64,000 bases of DNA from an uncultured Hyphomonas sp. GTDB lineage: Bacteria > Pseudomonadota > Alphaproteobacteria > Caulobacterales > Hyphomonadaceae. Numbering within the stretch: position 1 is the stretch's first letter; each line of letters starts with the position of its first letter. The notes under the pieces were generated by a model that had not been told where the DNA came from, ran no database searches, and worked only from the letters and a program-made list of their open reading frames with translations. This document shows positions 17,964 through 26,091 of this stretch, in pieces. The stretch is taken from NCBI RefSeq assembly GCF_963678875.1, contig NZ_OY787457.1, positions 310,001 to 374,000 of the forward strand, in the 5' to 3' direction. The translations under genes were made by a program, and so were the position numbers.

Positions 17964-18480
17964 GCTCGGATACGTTACATTCGTCGTCAGCAATAAAAGT
18001 CGATGCGGAATCGACAAGGACGCGGGACGCGAGGAATTCGCGGCCTATCAGGATGTCGTATTCAAAGTCCTCCCGGTCGGCAAGATTGACTTCAGCCAGA
18101 CCGCGAACGCCACCCACACAAATCGGCAAGTGAATAACAGGCCGCCGGATGGTGCCACCGGTCTTCAGCTTGATCAGGGCAAACCGCCGGACATCCTGGT
18201 CGTAGCGCACGGTGCGACCGTTCTTGCCGCGCAGCCGGAAAGTCACCCAGTCATCCTTGCCGGATTTCTTGTAAACTTTCACATCGCGCCCATAGACCGA
18301 GGAAGAGTCAGCGCCGGTATCAAGTTTTCCTTTCATTTCAAGGCCTAACTTGCCGACATGGACGTCTTCGACATAGCCCAGAACTGTCATGTCATCGCGC
18401 CCTTCGCGTTCGGCTATCGCGGGTGCAGGGACCAGCGCCAGAACGAGTGCGGCACAGATTGGCAGTCTCAACAATTTCAC
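17956..18480 (-). CDS. Retropepsin-like aspartic protease (RimK-associated, DUF/Zn_protease family)
   Basis: Small secreted protease of about 174 residues. Signal peptide LLRLPICAALVLALVPAPAIA at residues 3-23, then a retropepsin fold with active-site D54 in GKLDTGADSSS and a C-terminal DILIGREFL segment. The family is annotated as ATP-dependent zinc protease, but the DTGA motif is that of aspartic proteases. Start GTG 18480 gives a proper signal peptide and has AAGGAAGGGG upstream; an ATG at 18651 would add 57 residues before it. First gene of the minus-strand cassette with the 7TM protein and ATP-grasp ligase. Confidence 0.85.
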   Translation of the reverse strand: MKLLRLPICAALVLALVPAPAIAEREGRDDMTVLGYVEDVHVGKLGLEMKGKLDTGADSSSVYGRDVKVYKKSGKDDWVTFRLRGKNGRTVRYDQDVRRFALIKLKTGGTIRRPVIHLPICVGGVRGLAEVNLADREDFEYDILIGREFLASRVLVDSASTFIADDECNVSERD

Positions 18481-18719
18481 GGGGAACCCCTTCCTTCTTG
18501 AGCTGTCGCGCGGCTGTCGGCTTAGCATGTGGATCGGTGGTGCGATAGACACCCAGCTCGGCGCGCAGGGGCGGCACAAACACCAGATTCGTGGCGAAAA
18601 ATGGACGGAGACTGTGCGCGCGTTAACCAAGCGGCCGGCAGCCTTGTCCACCCGTTAATAATCGAACCGTAGGTCAGATAAAGGCGCCGCCACCGGGCGC
18701 CGTCCTTCTCCCGTCCTCC

Positions 18720-18734
18720 CAGAAACGGTTTCTG
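18720..18734. promoter_or_regulatory. Perfect dyad just before the c-di-GMP gene start
   Basis: CAGAAAC-G-GTTTCTG has 7-bp perfect arms around one central base and ends 3 nt before ATG 18738. It occupies the place of the ribosome binding site, and no other Shine-Dalgarno is visible. It may be an operator or an RNA hairpin limiting translation; this is inference. Confidence 0.4.
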
Positions 18735-18737
18735 TAT

Positions 18738-21125
18738 ATGTATGCTGTCGTCAATTGCCTCACCGTCGATCATTATCCCATTTCCGTTCTGTTAGCGGTC
18801 GCAGCGCTCGCCCTCGGACTGACGTCCTCCCTCATTGTCTATAATCGCAGCTTGCACACTCAGGTTCCCGCCATTCGACGCCTTTGGGCAGCCGGTGCCG
18901 GGGTTGTGACCGGGCTCGGTATCTGGGCGACCCACTTCATCGCCTTGCTGGGCTACCGCCCCGGCTTTGAAGTCGTGTATGACGGGTGGGTCACTTTGGG
19001 GTCAGCCCTGCTGGCATCTGTTGGCTTCGTGATCACGTCACAGATACTGATCGGCGGCTTCACACTCACCCGCCGGATCGTCAGCGCCGCTCTGGCGACG
19101 CTGGTTGTCTCCTGCATGCATTATTACGGCATGTCCGCTCTGAAGGCTTCCGCGCTTATCGAGTATGACCGTAGTATCATCGCGGCTTCCATTTGCCTGG
19201 CAGGCGTCCTGTTCGGCGTCGCATACGTGTTTGGCCTCAGCAAAGAGAAGCCAGCGCGTAATCTGATCGGATGGGTCTCTGCGCTGGCAGCTGTTGGCGT
19301 GCTCCACTTTGGCGGCATGACCGGGATGAACGTCCTTCCTGTGCGTGGTTTCCAGGAAGCCGGCTGGACAGTGTCGAGCGGGACAGTCTCCTATCTGGTC
19401 GTTGGTGGGATCCTGTTGATCCTTTGCACGGCGATTCTCGCCGCGGGCATCGACTCGGCGTTGCAACGCATTCTCTTCCGTGAAAACCGGCGCCGGATGC
19501 TGCTGGCGGATTCTGCTTCGGAGGCGATTCTGATCTGTTCGGATGAGGGCAGTGTCGTCGAAGCCAACAAGTCTGCAGAGAAACTCTTCGGCATGGGGCG
19601 GCAAGAAATCGTGGGGACTCACCTGACCCGTGTGATTGGTTCAGACTTGCACCTAGCTATCCTGAGCGGGAGTAGCGACAGCGTCACCAAGCTCAATGTG
19701 CAAGGGGCCGAAGGTGAATCCATTCCTGTAGAGCTGTCCGTCAAATCGCTCGACGCGGAATCCTCGGCATTCACTGTGGTTTCGCTGAGCGACCAGCGTG
19801 AACGCCTGAAGCACGAGCAAGAGATCCGGACGTTGGCATTCACCGACCACATGACCGGTATCGCGAACCGGACTGCTTTCCAGCGCCACCTTCAACAGCA
19901 GCTTGACCGCCGGGCGATTGACCCGACCCACCAGGTCGCCGTGATGCTACTCGATCTGGATGAGTTCAAGGAGATCAATGACCAGTTTGGCCACAGTGCT
20001 GGCGACCTCATCCTGAAGAACGCGTCGGACATCATTTCCGGCCAGTTCAACGCGCCTGCCATGACCGCTCGCCTCGGCGGCGATGAATTTGCAGTTGTCA
20101 TGTGTGGGTCCGTGACGCGCGAGGCCCTGGAAGCGGCCGCCGGGATACTGATCTCTGCTTTTGAGCGTCCTGTTCCGTTTGGCGATGTCGGCATTCGATG
20201 CGGGGTCAGCATTGGCATTGCGCTCGCCACGGAAGGTGAGCGCACAACGGCCAGCCTGTTCCGGTCAGCCGACCGTGCTCTTTACGCTGCCAAGAATTCC
20301 GGACGTGGCCGGGCGCGTGTCTATGATGCCGAGTTACACGAGATCCATGAAATGCGCCGGAGCATCGAGGCAGCGCTCGCGCGGGCCATCGAGAATGAGG
20401 AGTTCGTCCTCCACTACCAGCCGAAGGTTTGCTCCAGCACGCGGCGCCTGCTTGGCTACGAAGCCCTGATCCGCTGGGAGCGGCCGGGCGTCGGCATGGT
20501 CATGCCCGATGAATTCATCGAAATCGCCGAACAGAGCATGATGATCATCGAGATCGGCCGCCAGTCGATCATGGCCGCGTGTCTCGATGCGGCAGAATGG
20601 GATGAAAGCCTGACCGTTTCAGTGAACCTGTCAGCCCGGCAGTTCGCGGATCCGAAACTCTATGCCATTGTACGCCACGCCCTGAGAGAGAGCGGCCTCG
20701 CACCGCATCGCCTTGAACTCGAAATCACGGAAACCTCGCTGATCCAGAACATTCAGCATGCGACCAAATTGCTGACGGCGTTGAAAAAGCTCGGCATCTG
20801 TATCGCGCTGGACGATTTCGGGACTGGCTATTCCTCGATGCGCTTTGTGCAACAATTCCCGTTTGACCGGATCAAGATCGACAAATCTTTCGTCTCCACG
20901 ATGGAAACAGACCCGAAATCCTTCGCCATTGTCGATGCAATCCTGAGGCTTGGGCGGAACCTCAATATCCCGGTCGTGGCGGAAGGTGTGGAAACCGAAG
21001 CGCAGGCCAGTGCACTGGGCGCCGCAAACTGCGAAGAGCTGCAAGGCTACCTGATCAGCCGGCCTGTTTCCCTGCCGTCGCGCCGCAATGGTGGATCTGG
21101 AGTCCTGAAACGGCTACGGGCCTGA
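18738..21125 (+). CDS. MHYT-PAS-GGDEF-EAL c-di-GMP signalling protein
   Basis: Membrane protein of 795 residues. Residues 1-240 form an MHYT sensor with three motif copies (THFIALLGY, MHYYGMSAL, LHFGGMTGM), thought to bind a metal or gas. A PAS-like segment follows (about 250-355). The GGDEF domain has an intact RLGGDEF motif near residue 447 and no RxxD inhibitory site five residues upstream. The EAL domain (EALIRW at about 575, ELEITETSL, DDFGTGYSS, KIDKSF, EGVETE) looks catalytically complete. It may therefore both make and break c-di-GMP. Lone gene, plausibly linking membrane sensing to motility. ATG 18738 lacks a normal ribosome binding site. Confidence 0.93.
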   Translation: MYAVVNCLTVDHYPISVLLAVAALALGLTSSLIVYNRSLHTQVPAIRRLWAAGAGVVTGLGIWATHFIALLGYRPGFEVVYDGWVTLGSALLASVGFVITSQILIGGFTLTRRIVSAALATLVVSCMHYYGMSALKASALIEYDRSIIAASICLAGVLFGVAYVFGLSKEKPARNLIGWVSALAAVGVLHFGGMTGMNVLPVRGFQEAGWTVSSGTVSYLVVGGILLILCTAILAAGIDSALQRILFRENRRRMLLADSASEAILICSDEGSVVEANKSAEKLFGMGRQEIVGTHLTRVIGSDLHLAILSGSSDSVTKLNVQGAEGESIPVELSVKSLDAESSAFTVVSLSDQRERLKHEQEIRTLAFTDHMTGIANRTAFQRHLQQQLDRRAIDPTHQVAVMLLDLDEFKEINDQFGHSAGDLILKNASDIISGQFNAPAMTARLGGDEFAVVMCGSVTREALEAAAGILISAFERPVPFGDVGIRCGVSIGIALATEGERTTASLFRSADRALYAAKNSGRGRARVYDAELHEIHEMRRSIEAALARAIENEEFVLHYQPKVCSSTRRLLGYEALIRWERPGVGMVMPDEFIEIAEQSMMIIEIGRQSIMAACLDAAEWDESLTVSVNLSARQFADPKLYAIVRHALRESGLAPHRLELEITETSLIQNIQHATKLLTALKKLGICIALDDFGTGYSSMRFVQQFPFDRIKIDKSFVSTMETDPKSFAIVDAILRLGRNLNIPVVAEGVETEAQASALGAANCEELQGYLISRPVSLPSRRNGGSGVLKRLRA

Positions 21126-21132
21126 TCTGCAG

Positions 21133-22416
21133 TCAGGCGGACACCGGGAAGACCGGCCAGGTATCGACGATGGCGCCGTCTTCATAGACGGCGATGTCTC
21201 CGAACTGCAGGAAGACCGCCTCGCTTTGCTGAGGTCGGAAAAAGACGAATTCGTCGGGCTGGATCGATAGCTCCGGACCGCCATTCAGCATTTCCTGGTT
21301 CGAGGAGCGCCCGAACGTCTTGTTGTATTCGAGGCCCGGTGGGTCGACGGGCTCGGCCAGCCAGTGACCGCCGTGAATGAACACGGTCTTCTTCGAATTT
21401 GGGTTCCATGCTGCGCCAGCGCTACTGGCGAACTCCAGACCGGGCAGACGGGTCTTGTCGAGAGACTTGATAACGGGCGTTGCGATGAAGCTCGCAGGTT
21501 GGTGCGGTGTCAGCAATTCGGTATCGAAGTGCGTCGGCTTCACGAGGCAGGATCCCGCTGAAACTTCATTCGCAATATCCGTGCTCTGATAGTAGCGATA
21601 GGTCGGGCTTCCGGCTGCATTGCGGGTGAGGCCTGACATACGGTCCGCACCAAGCAGGGGCGTGGTCTGTTCGAGAGCCGATGTGTAGGTGCCCCACGCG
21701 GCCTTCAATGCCTTGTCGCGCCATCCAAGCGCCGTTGGCAGGGAAGGGATGTGCGGTTCGTAGCCCATGAAGCCTTTGAAGATGAGGTTCGGGTCTGCTT
21801 CGATCGACTCGATGGCTGCGCCAAGGGCCGGGCCAGGCTCGAAGCCGCCACGATGCAAGCCGACATCAAGTTCGAGAACAATCTTCAGCGGCTGCCCAAT
21901 GTCAGATGCGAGTGAACTGTATTGCTGGAGTCGTTCCGGTGAATCGATGAGCCACTCAACATTGTCTGCTGCGGCACGGGTATGTGCGGGGAGTGTTTCG
22001 AAATATTGCCGGGCGGCGCGCACTGGCAGCGGTTTGCCGAGCAACTGGCTGGCGTCCGGCATGTCGACCGAGAGTTTGGACAGCATGGGCTGGTTGAAGG
22101 TCATCAGCCGGTCAGTGCCGGAAAGCTCCCGGATATGGGAGAGGAGCCCGATGGACGGCAGGGATTTGGCGACGATGCGATACTCCATGCCAGCAGGCAG
22201 ATGAGTCTTCAGAGTCCGCACATTGTCCGACAGGCGCGCCTTGTCGATCACCAGGGTCGGCCATGCGATTCCAGCCCCGATCAGGGCCGCCTGAATGCTC
22301 AGAAAATAGGGGGCACGTGGGCCGCTGTGGTCGTGTGGTTTGCTCATCAGAACGGCTCCTCCGGCAGCGGCTGCTGCGCCCCCCAGAAACAGGGTTCGGC
22401 GTGAAAGTTCAGGCAT
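21133..22416 (-). CDS. Tat-exported alanine-racemase-fold PLP protein
   Basis: About 427 residues with fold-type III PLP architecture (alanine racemase N-terminal domain; closest to the D-threonine aldolase/D-serine dehydratase group). N-terminus SRRTLFLGGAAAAAGGAVL is a twin-arginine signal. TLVIDKARLSDNVRTL and K84 in YRIVAKSLPSIG mark the cofactor site. The C-terminal domain has HGGHWL and QQSEAVFLQFGD, but I do not see the His/Cys zinc pair of D-serine dehydratases. Start ATG 22416 overlaps the FAD-oxidase stop by 8 nt; an ATG at 22671 would run into that gene. Substrate unknown, probably a D-amino or hydroxy-amino acid in the periplasm. Confidence 0.8.
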   Translation of the reverse strand: MPELSRRTLFLGGAAAAAGGAVLMSKPHDHSGPRAPYFLSIQAALIGAGIAWPTLVIDKARLSDNVRTLKTHLPAGMEYRIVAKSLPSIGLLSHIRELSGTDRLMTFNQPMLSKLSVDMPDASQLLGKPLPVRAARQYFETLPAHTRAAADNVEWLIDSPERLQQYSSLASDIGQPLKIVLELDVGLHRGGFEPGPALGAAIESIEADPNLIFKGFMGYEPHIPSLPTALGWRDKALKAAWGTYTSALEQTTPLLGADRMSGLTRNAAGSPTYRYYQSTDIANEVSAGSCLVKPTHFDTELLTPHQPASFIATPVIKSLDKTRLPGLEFASSAGAAWNPNSKKTVFIHGGHWLAEPVDPPGLEYNKTFGRSSNQEMLNGGPELSIQPDEFVFFRPQQSEAVFLQFGDIAVYEDGAIVDTWPVFPVSA

Positions 22417-23833
22417 CGAAATCCATTCCGAACAGGTGTGCAAGGTGCGGGTTAAGGAACTTCCCCTCCGGATCGAGCGAAGCGCGCAGGTCAAGGAAGT
22501 TCTGGAAATCCGGGTAAAGGGAGACCAGGTCCTCTTTGCCCAGGGAATGCAGCTTGCCCCAATGCGGGCGCCCGCCATGGGCACGGTGAATGGGCTCAAG
22601 GGCCGAGAAGAAATACTCGTAAGGCTCATCGACCGCGGCATGTGTGGCAATGGACATGCGCGGGCCGTCATTGAAGGGGCTCAGCCACGCATCATCCTGC
22701 GCCGTGATCCGGATCTCCATCGGGAAGAACGTATGGTTGCGGGATTCCAGCGCGGCGATGATCTCGCGGAGGCAGGCAAGGCCATTCTCGAGAGGAATAT
22801 GGTATTCCATCTCGTTGAACTTGGTCGGCCGCGCCGTGGTGAGCAGCTTCCAGTATGCATCCGAGCTTTCCTCGATCAGTCCCTTTGGCAGGCTGCCAGC
22901 GGCAATGCGCCGGCGCAGCCAGGACGACCAGCCGAATACGTCGCGTAGTTCCTTGAGACCGGCGAGCGTGTCTTCATCCTCGTCTGAAACCCTGCCTGTG
23001 ACGTCGCCTTCGAAAATGTCGTGCGATATTCCCGCAGCATACCCTGTGAAGGGGAAATAATAGAATTCGAAGTTCCGGTGTTGCTGCGACAGGTCCATCG
23101 CCTGTTCCAGAATCGTGTCCAGTTTTTCGACCCATACCCGGCGTTGCAGATTGTAGGCAGGCACGCATTTCAACGTGTATTGGGTGATGATGCCGAGCGC
23201 GCCAAGCGATACCTGGCCTGCCGCAAAGAGGTCCGGGTCGGAGGCAGCCGTTACGTCGCGGGCCGTCCCGTCCACCGTGACAATCCGGAAGCCTTCGATG
23301 TGTGCATGCAGCGCTTGGAGTGTCTGGCCGGTGCCATGCGTGGATGTAGAGAATGACCCGGCCAGCGTCTGCACATCGACATCCGGAAGGTTCTGAAGTG
23401 CAAGACCGGCCGCGTCCAATTCACGCGCGGCCTGACGAATCCGTGTGCCGGCGCCGATCGTGGCAAGGCCTGACTCAGTGTCTGCAGAAATCAGACCCGA
23501 GAAGCGGCTGGCATCTACAATAAGATGTTCTGACGGGACGAGGCCTGTGAAGGAGTGTCCGCTCCCTACAGGTCGAACCCGGCGTGCTGATGTGAGGGCG
23601 TCAGCGAGGTCGCCCTCAGTGGCCGGCACAGCGATCCGGTCCGGTGTAGACTGCTGGATGCCGGACCAGTTCGACCAGGCCACTTCACCGTCCGGGGCAG
23701 GAGGAAGGTCCGGACTGTATCCGTCGCGGGTGAAACTCTTCATACTCCAGCTGGCATATTGAACGCCGGGGATTGCGGCTGCCGCTGCCAGTCCCGCCGT
23801 CCCGAGCAGTATGTTGCGCCGGGTTGTGCTCAT
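22409..23833 (-). CDS. Tat-exported FAD-linked oxidoreductase (aldonolactone oxidase family)
   Basis: 474 residues of the VAO/D-arabinono-1,4-lactone oxidase family. The N-terminus TTRRNILLGTAGLAAAAAIPG is a twin-arginine signal. The FAD-binding domain has RPVGSGHSFTGL, where the His could carry covalent FAD as in gulonolactone oxidases. The C-terminal ALO region ends with RPHWGKLHSLGKEDLVSLYPDF. GGAGGG lies 6 nt before ATG 23833. The gene overlaps the upstream cytochrome gene (ATGA) and the downstream PLP gene, so electrons from substrate oxidation probably pass to the cytochrome. Substrate unknown. Confidence 0.85.
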   Translation of the reverse strand: MSTTRRNILLGTAGLAAAAAIPGVQYASWSMKSFTRDGYSPDLPPAPDGEVAWSNWSGIQQSTPDRIAVPATEGDLADALTSARRVRPVGSGHSFTGLVPSEHLIVDASRFSGLISADTESGLATIGAGTRIRQAARELDAAGLALQNLPDVDVQTLAGSFSTSTHGTGQTLQALHAHIEGFRIVTVDGTARDVTAASDPDLFAAGQVSLGALGIITQYTLKCVPAYNLQRRVWVEKLDTILEQAMDLSQQHRNFEFYYFPFTGYAAGISHDIFEGDVTGRVSDEDEDTLAGLKELRDVFGWSSWLRRRIAAGSLPKGLIEESSDAYWKLLTTARPTKFNEMEYHIPLENGLACLREIIAALESRNHTFFPMEIRITAQDDAWLSPFNDGPRMSIATHAAVDEPYEYFFSALEPIHRAHGGRPHWGKLHSLGKEDLVSLYPDFQNFLDLRASLDPEGKFLNPHLAHLFGMDFDA

Positions 23834-24216
23834 GGCTGGCCCTCCGTTGCCATGAATTCGATGAGCGCCCGGAAGTCATCATCGGTACAGTCAAGACAGT
23901 AGCCCATGGCGGGCATCGCGCCGCGTCCTGTGTGGACCGAAGCGATCACCCCCTCCATGCCACGCTCATCGAAACGTGGCGCCCACGCTGCAGAATGCCC
24001 GGTCAATGGGGCGCCAAGTCCGTCCAGGGCATGGCAGGCCCGGCAGGAGCGTTCATAGATTGCTGCAAGATCCGGATCAGACGGAACCAGCGATTCTGCG
24101 AGGGCGATGTGAGAGGCGTCCGGCTCAACATTTTCGGGTGCTGCGTTTCCAGACGCTACCTGCGAACAGGCGCCAATACATGCCAGCAGCAGTGTCGCTG
24201 AGACCGTCCTCACCAT
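23830..24216 (-). CDS. Class I cytochrome c, probable lipoprotein
   Basis: Small exported c-type cytochrome of 128 residues. Signal LLLACIGACS at residues 9-18 offers a lipobox-like Cys, so it may be lipid-anchored. Heme site C58-R-A-C61-H62 in YERSCRACHALDG, with a distal methionine in GAMPAMGYC. Additional cysteines (YCLDC) are unusual and could form a disulfide. GGGGAGACGA precedes the ATG. Overlaps the FAD oxidase start as ATGA, making it the likely electron acceptor of that enzyme. Confidence 0.88.
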   Translation of the reverse strand: MVRTVSATLLLACIGACSQVASGNAAPENVEPDASHIALAESLVPSDPDLAAIYERSCRACHALDGLGAPLTGHSAAWAPRFDERGMEGVIASVHTGRGAMPAMGYCLDCTDDDFRALIEFMATEGQP

Positions 24217-24317
24217 TCGTCTCCCCGTCCGTTACCCGGATCGTTTTTAGATAGCTAGTGCTATCATTACAGGATGCGTCAGAGTGAGTCTATCTTGGAA
24301 AGAACAGACGTTCGAAT

Positions 24318-24938
24318 CTATTCCTTGCTGGAGGAGTTGCGAACGTCTTCGTTCATCGCCGCGAGACGCAGACTGACGGCATAAGCCTTCTTGGTCTCCA
24401 TCCCGGCCAGAATCATGCCGGCCTGCTCAGAGCGCATGAGTCGAAGGAAACCAGCCGCGAATTCGGAATCCATCTGGTTGAAGATAGACGCCGCCTGGTC
24501 CGGTTTCATCGTGCCATACATGCGTGCCAGATGGTCCATGTCGTCATTGGAAGCATCCTGAAGCTGGCCCCAACGGTCCTGCAAAGTCGCCTCCACAGCC
24601 TGGAGATCAGCTGCGCGGCGGTCGAGTTCCTGCTGTCGGGCGAGCAGTTCAAGCTCCAGCTCCTGCAAGGCAACCTGTTGTTGTTTAAGCATTTTCTGAT
24701 CGTCCGCCAGCAGCGCGGCGGTTTCGGCAGTGAAGCAGACCTGGTCAATTTGCTTGGCGCCCGGCGTCAGGGGAGAGGGCGTCGGTGCGTTGTCTTTGGT
24801 CTCGGCAGGATGGGCCGCCGTTTGCGGGCTTTCGGCAATCGCAAGGTTGCTGGGCAGGAACCTGACCGCAGCCCCGAGTGTGAACAGGAATCCCAGGGTG
24901 AGCAGGACGTAGGACCGGCTATTGTTGAGGGACTTCAT
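24318..24938 (-). CDS. motE: MotE-like flagellar protein
   Basis: 206 residues: N-terminal hydrophobic anchor (YVLLTLGFLFTLGAAVRFL), Pro-rich stretch, coiled coil about 85-130 (QQQVALQELELELLARQQEL), then MYGTMKPDQAASIFNQMD, the MgtE-N-like fold of rhizobial MotE, a periplasmic chaperone that stabilises the motor protein MotC. Last gene of the unit fliL-DUF6468-motE on the minus strand, 30 nt after the previous gene. The assignment rests on fold and context; a structural MgtE-N-like relative of different function is possible. Confidence 0.72.
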   Translation of the reverse strand: MKSLNNSRSYVLLTLGFLFTLGAAVRFLPSNLAIAESPQTAAHPAETKDNAPTPSPLTPGAKQIDQVCFTAETAALLADDQKMLKQQQVALQELELELLARQQELDRRAADLQAVEATLQDRWGQLQDASNDDMDHLARMYGTMKPDQAASIFNQMDSEFAAGFLRLMRSEQAGMILAGMETKKAYAVSLRLAAMNEDVRNSSSKE

Positions 24939-24968
24939 GGCAGGTAACCCGTTTCGTTTTCTGCGAGA

Positions 24969-25433
24969 TCAGCGCCCGGTGGTCTGGGCGAGGGGGCGAT
25001 AGTCTTCGTCGGCGGCTTCGGTCATTTCACGCATGTCCTGCATGACCCGGTTCATCTCCATGATGCGGGTCTTGGACTGGTCCAGGATGATCCGCATCAT
25101 TGTGCTGAGTTCAGCCTGGGAGGCTGTGACCTGGTCGACGGCGTCTTTTTGCGTCTCTTCCAGAGAGGCTTTCAGTTCTTCCAGGCGGGCGCAGGTCTGT
25201 TTGGCGTCTTCCAGCTGGGTGGCCAGCCGGGCAGCCATTTCACCGACATGCGACCGGGTCTCCTTGGTGGAGCTGGACATGGCGGCGATGGATTTGGACA
25301 TGGCCATGATCGTCGCGCCGAGGCCGTCGCGCGTGTCCTGAAGCGCCTTCAGCCGGCGGTTCAGCACAAAGCAGTAAACACAGGCGGCAAAAGACACGAG
25401 GATGATGGCAATATCGGTGGCTTGAATCGGCAT
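24969..25433 (-). CDS. DUF6468-type membrane-anchored coiled-coil protein
   Basis: 154 residues: one N-terminal membrane helix (IAIILVSFAACVYCFVLN), then a long coiled coil covering most of the protein with many Met, Glu and Ser residues. Resembles the DUF6468 proteins found in alphaproteobacterial flagellar clusters between fliL and motE. ATG 25433 is preferred since GAGGTGA lies 5 nt upstream, although a GTG at 25442 overlaps the fliL stop. No enzymatic motif. Role unknown, presumably at the flagellar base or in placing the motor. Confidence 0.65.
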   Translation of the reverse strand: MPIQATDIAIILVSFAACVYCFVLNRRLKALQDTRDGLGATIMAMSKSIAAMSSSTKETRSHVGEMAARLATQLEDAKQTCARLEELKASLEETQKDAVDQVTASQAELSTMMRIILDQSKTRIMEMNRVMQDMREMTEAADEDYRPLAQTTGR

Positions 25434-25438
25434 GGGGC

Positions 25439-25963
25439 TCACCTCAACAGGAATTCTGTGATCAGGACGCCCTGAGAGACGCCGCCGCCCAGCACCAACT
25501 CGGAGCGGCGGCTCAGCTGTTCGCGCATATGGGCGTAAAAATCGGGATTCTCGAAGTCGCTGAGTTCGACCGAGCGCAGGTAGTTGGTAAACGCGTCGAT
25601 CAGAACGGGCTCAGCCTTCGTAACCATGCTCGCGCCGCTATTGTCGGTCACGATCGATACCTTCATTTTAAGATACCGGGTTGCCGGCTCGCTTCCGATC
25701 GTGATCAGAATGTCGTGCAGTTCCACATAGGTCTGGTCTTGTTGAGCGATGGGTTCGATTGCCGGACCTGTGTCGGCCACTGGGCAGGCCGGGCCCGTCG
25801 GCGGGTCTGACGCAAGCACATACACGGTTGCAAACGAACTGGTCATTGCGCCCACGGCAAGAATCGCCAGTCCGACAAACCCGCCGCCTGACTTCTTCTC
25901 GCTGGTCTTGGCGCCGCCGTCCGCGGCTTGATCGCCAGCTTTTGCACCATCTTTCTTGGCCAT
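25439..25963 (-). CDS. fliL: Flagellar basal-body-associated protein FliL
   Basis: 174 residues: short charged cytoplasmic tail rich in Lys and Gly, membrane helix (about 29-52, VGLAILAVGAMTSSFATVYVL), then the periplasmic FliL domain with YVELHDILITIG, RYLKMKVSIV and the C-terminal ITEFLLR. FliL surrounds the stator and supports torque. Start ATG 25963; the TTG before it is not needed. First gene of the minus unit that is divergent from fliF. A second, shorter FliL-like gene lies at 42603. Confidence 0.9.
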   Translation of the reverse strand: MAKKDGAKAGDQAADGGAKTSEKKSGGGFVGLAILAVGAMTSSFATVYVLASDPPTGPACPVADTGPAIEPIAQQDQTYVELHDILITIGSEPATRYLKMKVSIVTDNSGASMVTKAEPVLIDAFTNYLRSVELSDFENPDFYAHMREQLSRRSELVLGGGVSQGVLITEFLLR

Positions 25964-26026
25964 CAACTTCCCGGCTGTCCCAATACTCCCGATGCTCCTT
26001 AAACAAGGCTTCGGGTAAAGGAACCG

Positions 26027-26055
26027 TTAAGAATTTTCGGCCAGATATTAACCAT
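26027..26055. promoter_or_regulatory. Paired TTAA sites in the fliL/fliF divergent region
   Basis: TTAA at 26027 and TTAACCAT at 26048 start 21 bp apart (two helical turns) in the 128-nt gap between fliL and fliF. TTAACCAT matches the described CtrA half-site in Caulobacter. Binding is inferred, and the spacing is not the classic TTAA-N7-TTAA. Confidence 0.35.
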
Positions 26056-26091
26056 TCCACCGATCCGCCCAGATACGGGAAGACCTGATTC

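Noticed and set aside
21121..21137. CCTGA...TCAGG hairpin between the GGDEF-EAL gene and the PLP gene
   Set aside because: Only 5-bp arms and no U-run; too weak to call a terminator.
24250..24265. GATAGC-TAGT-GCTATC dyad between motE and the cytochrome gene
   Set aside because: For minus-strand transcription no U-run follows, so it is not a terminator; too short to claim as an operator.
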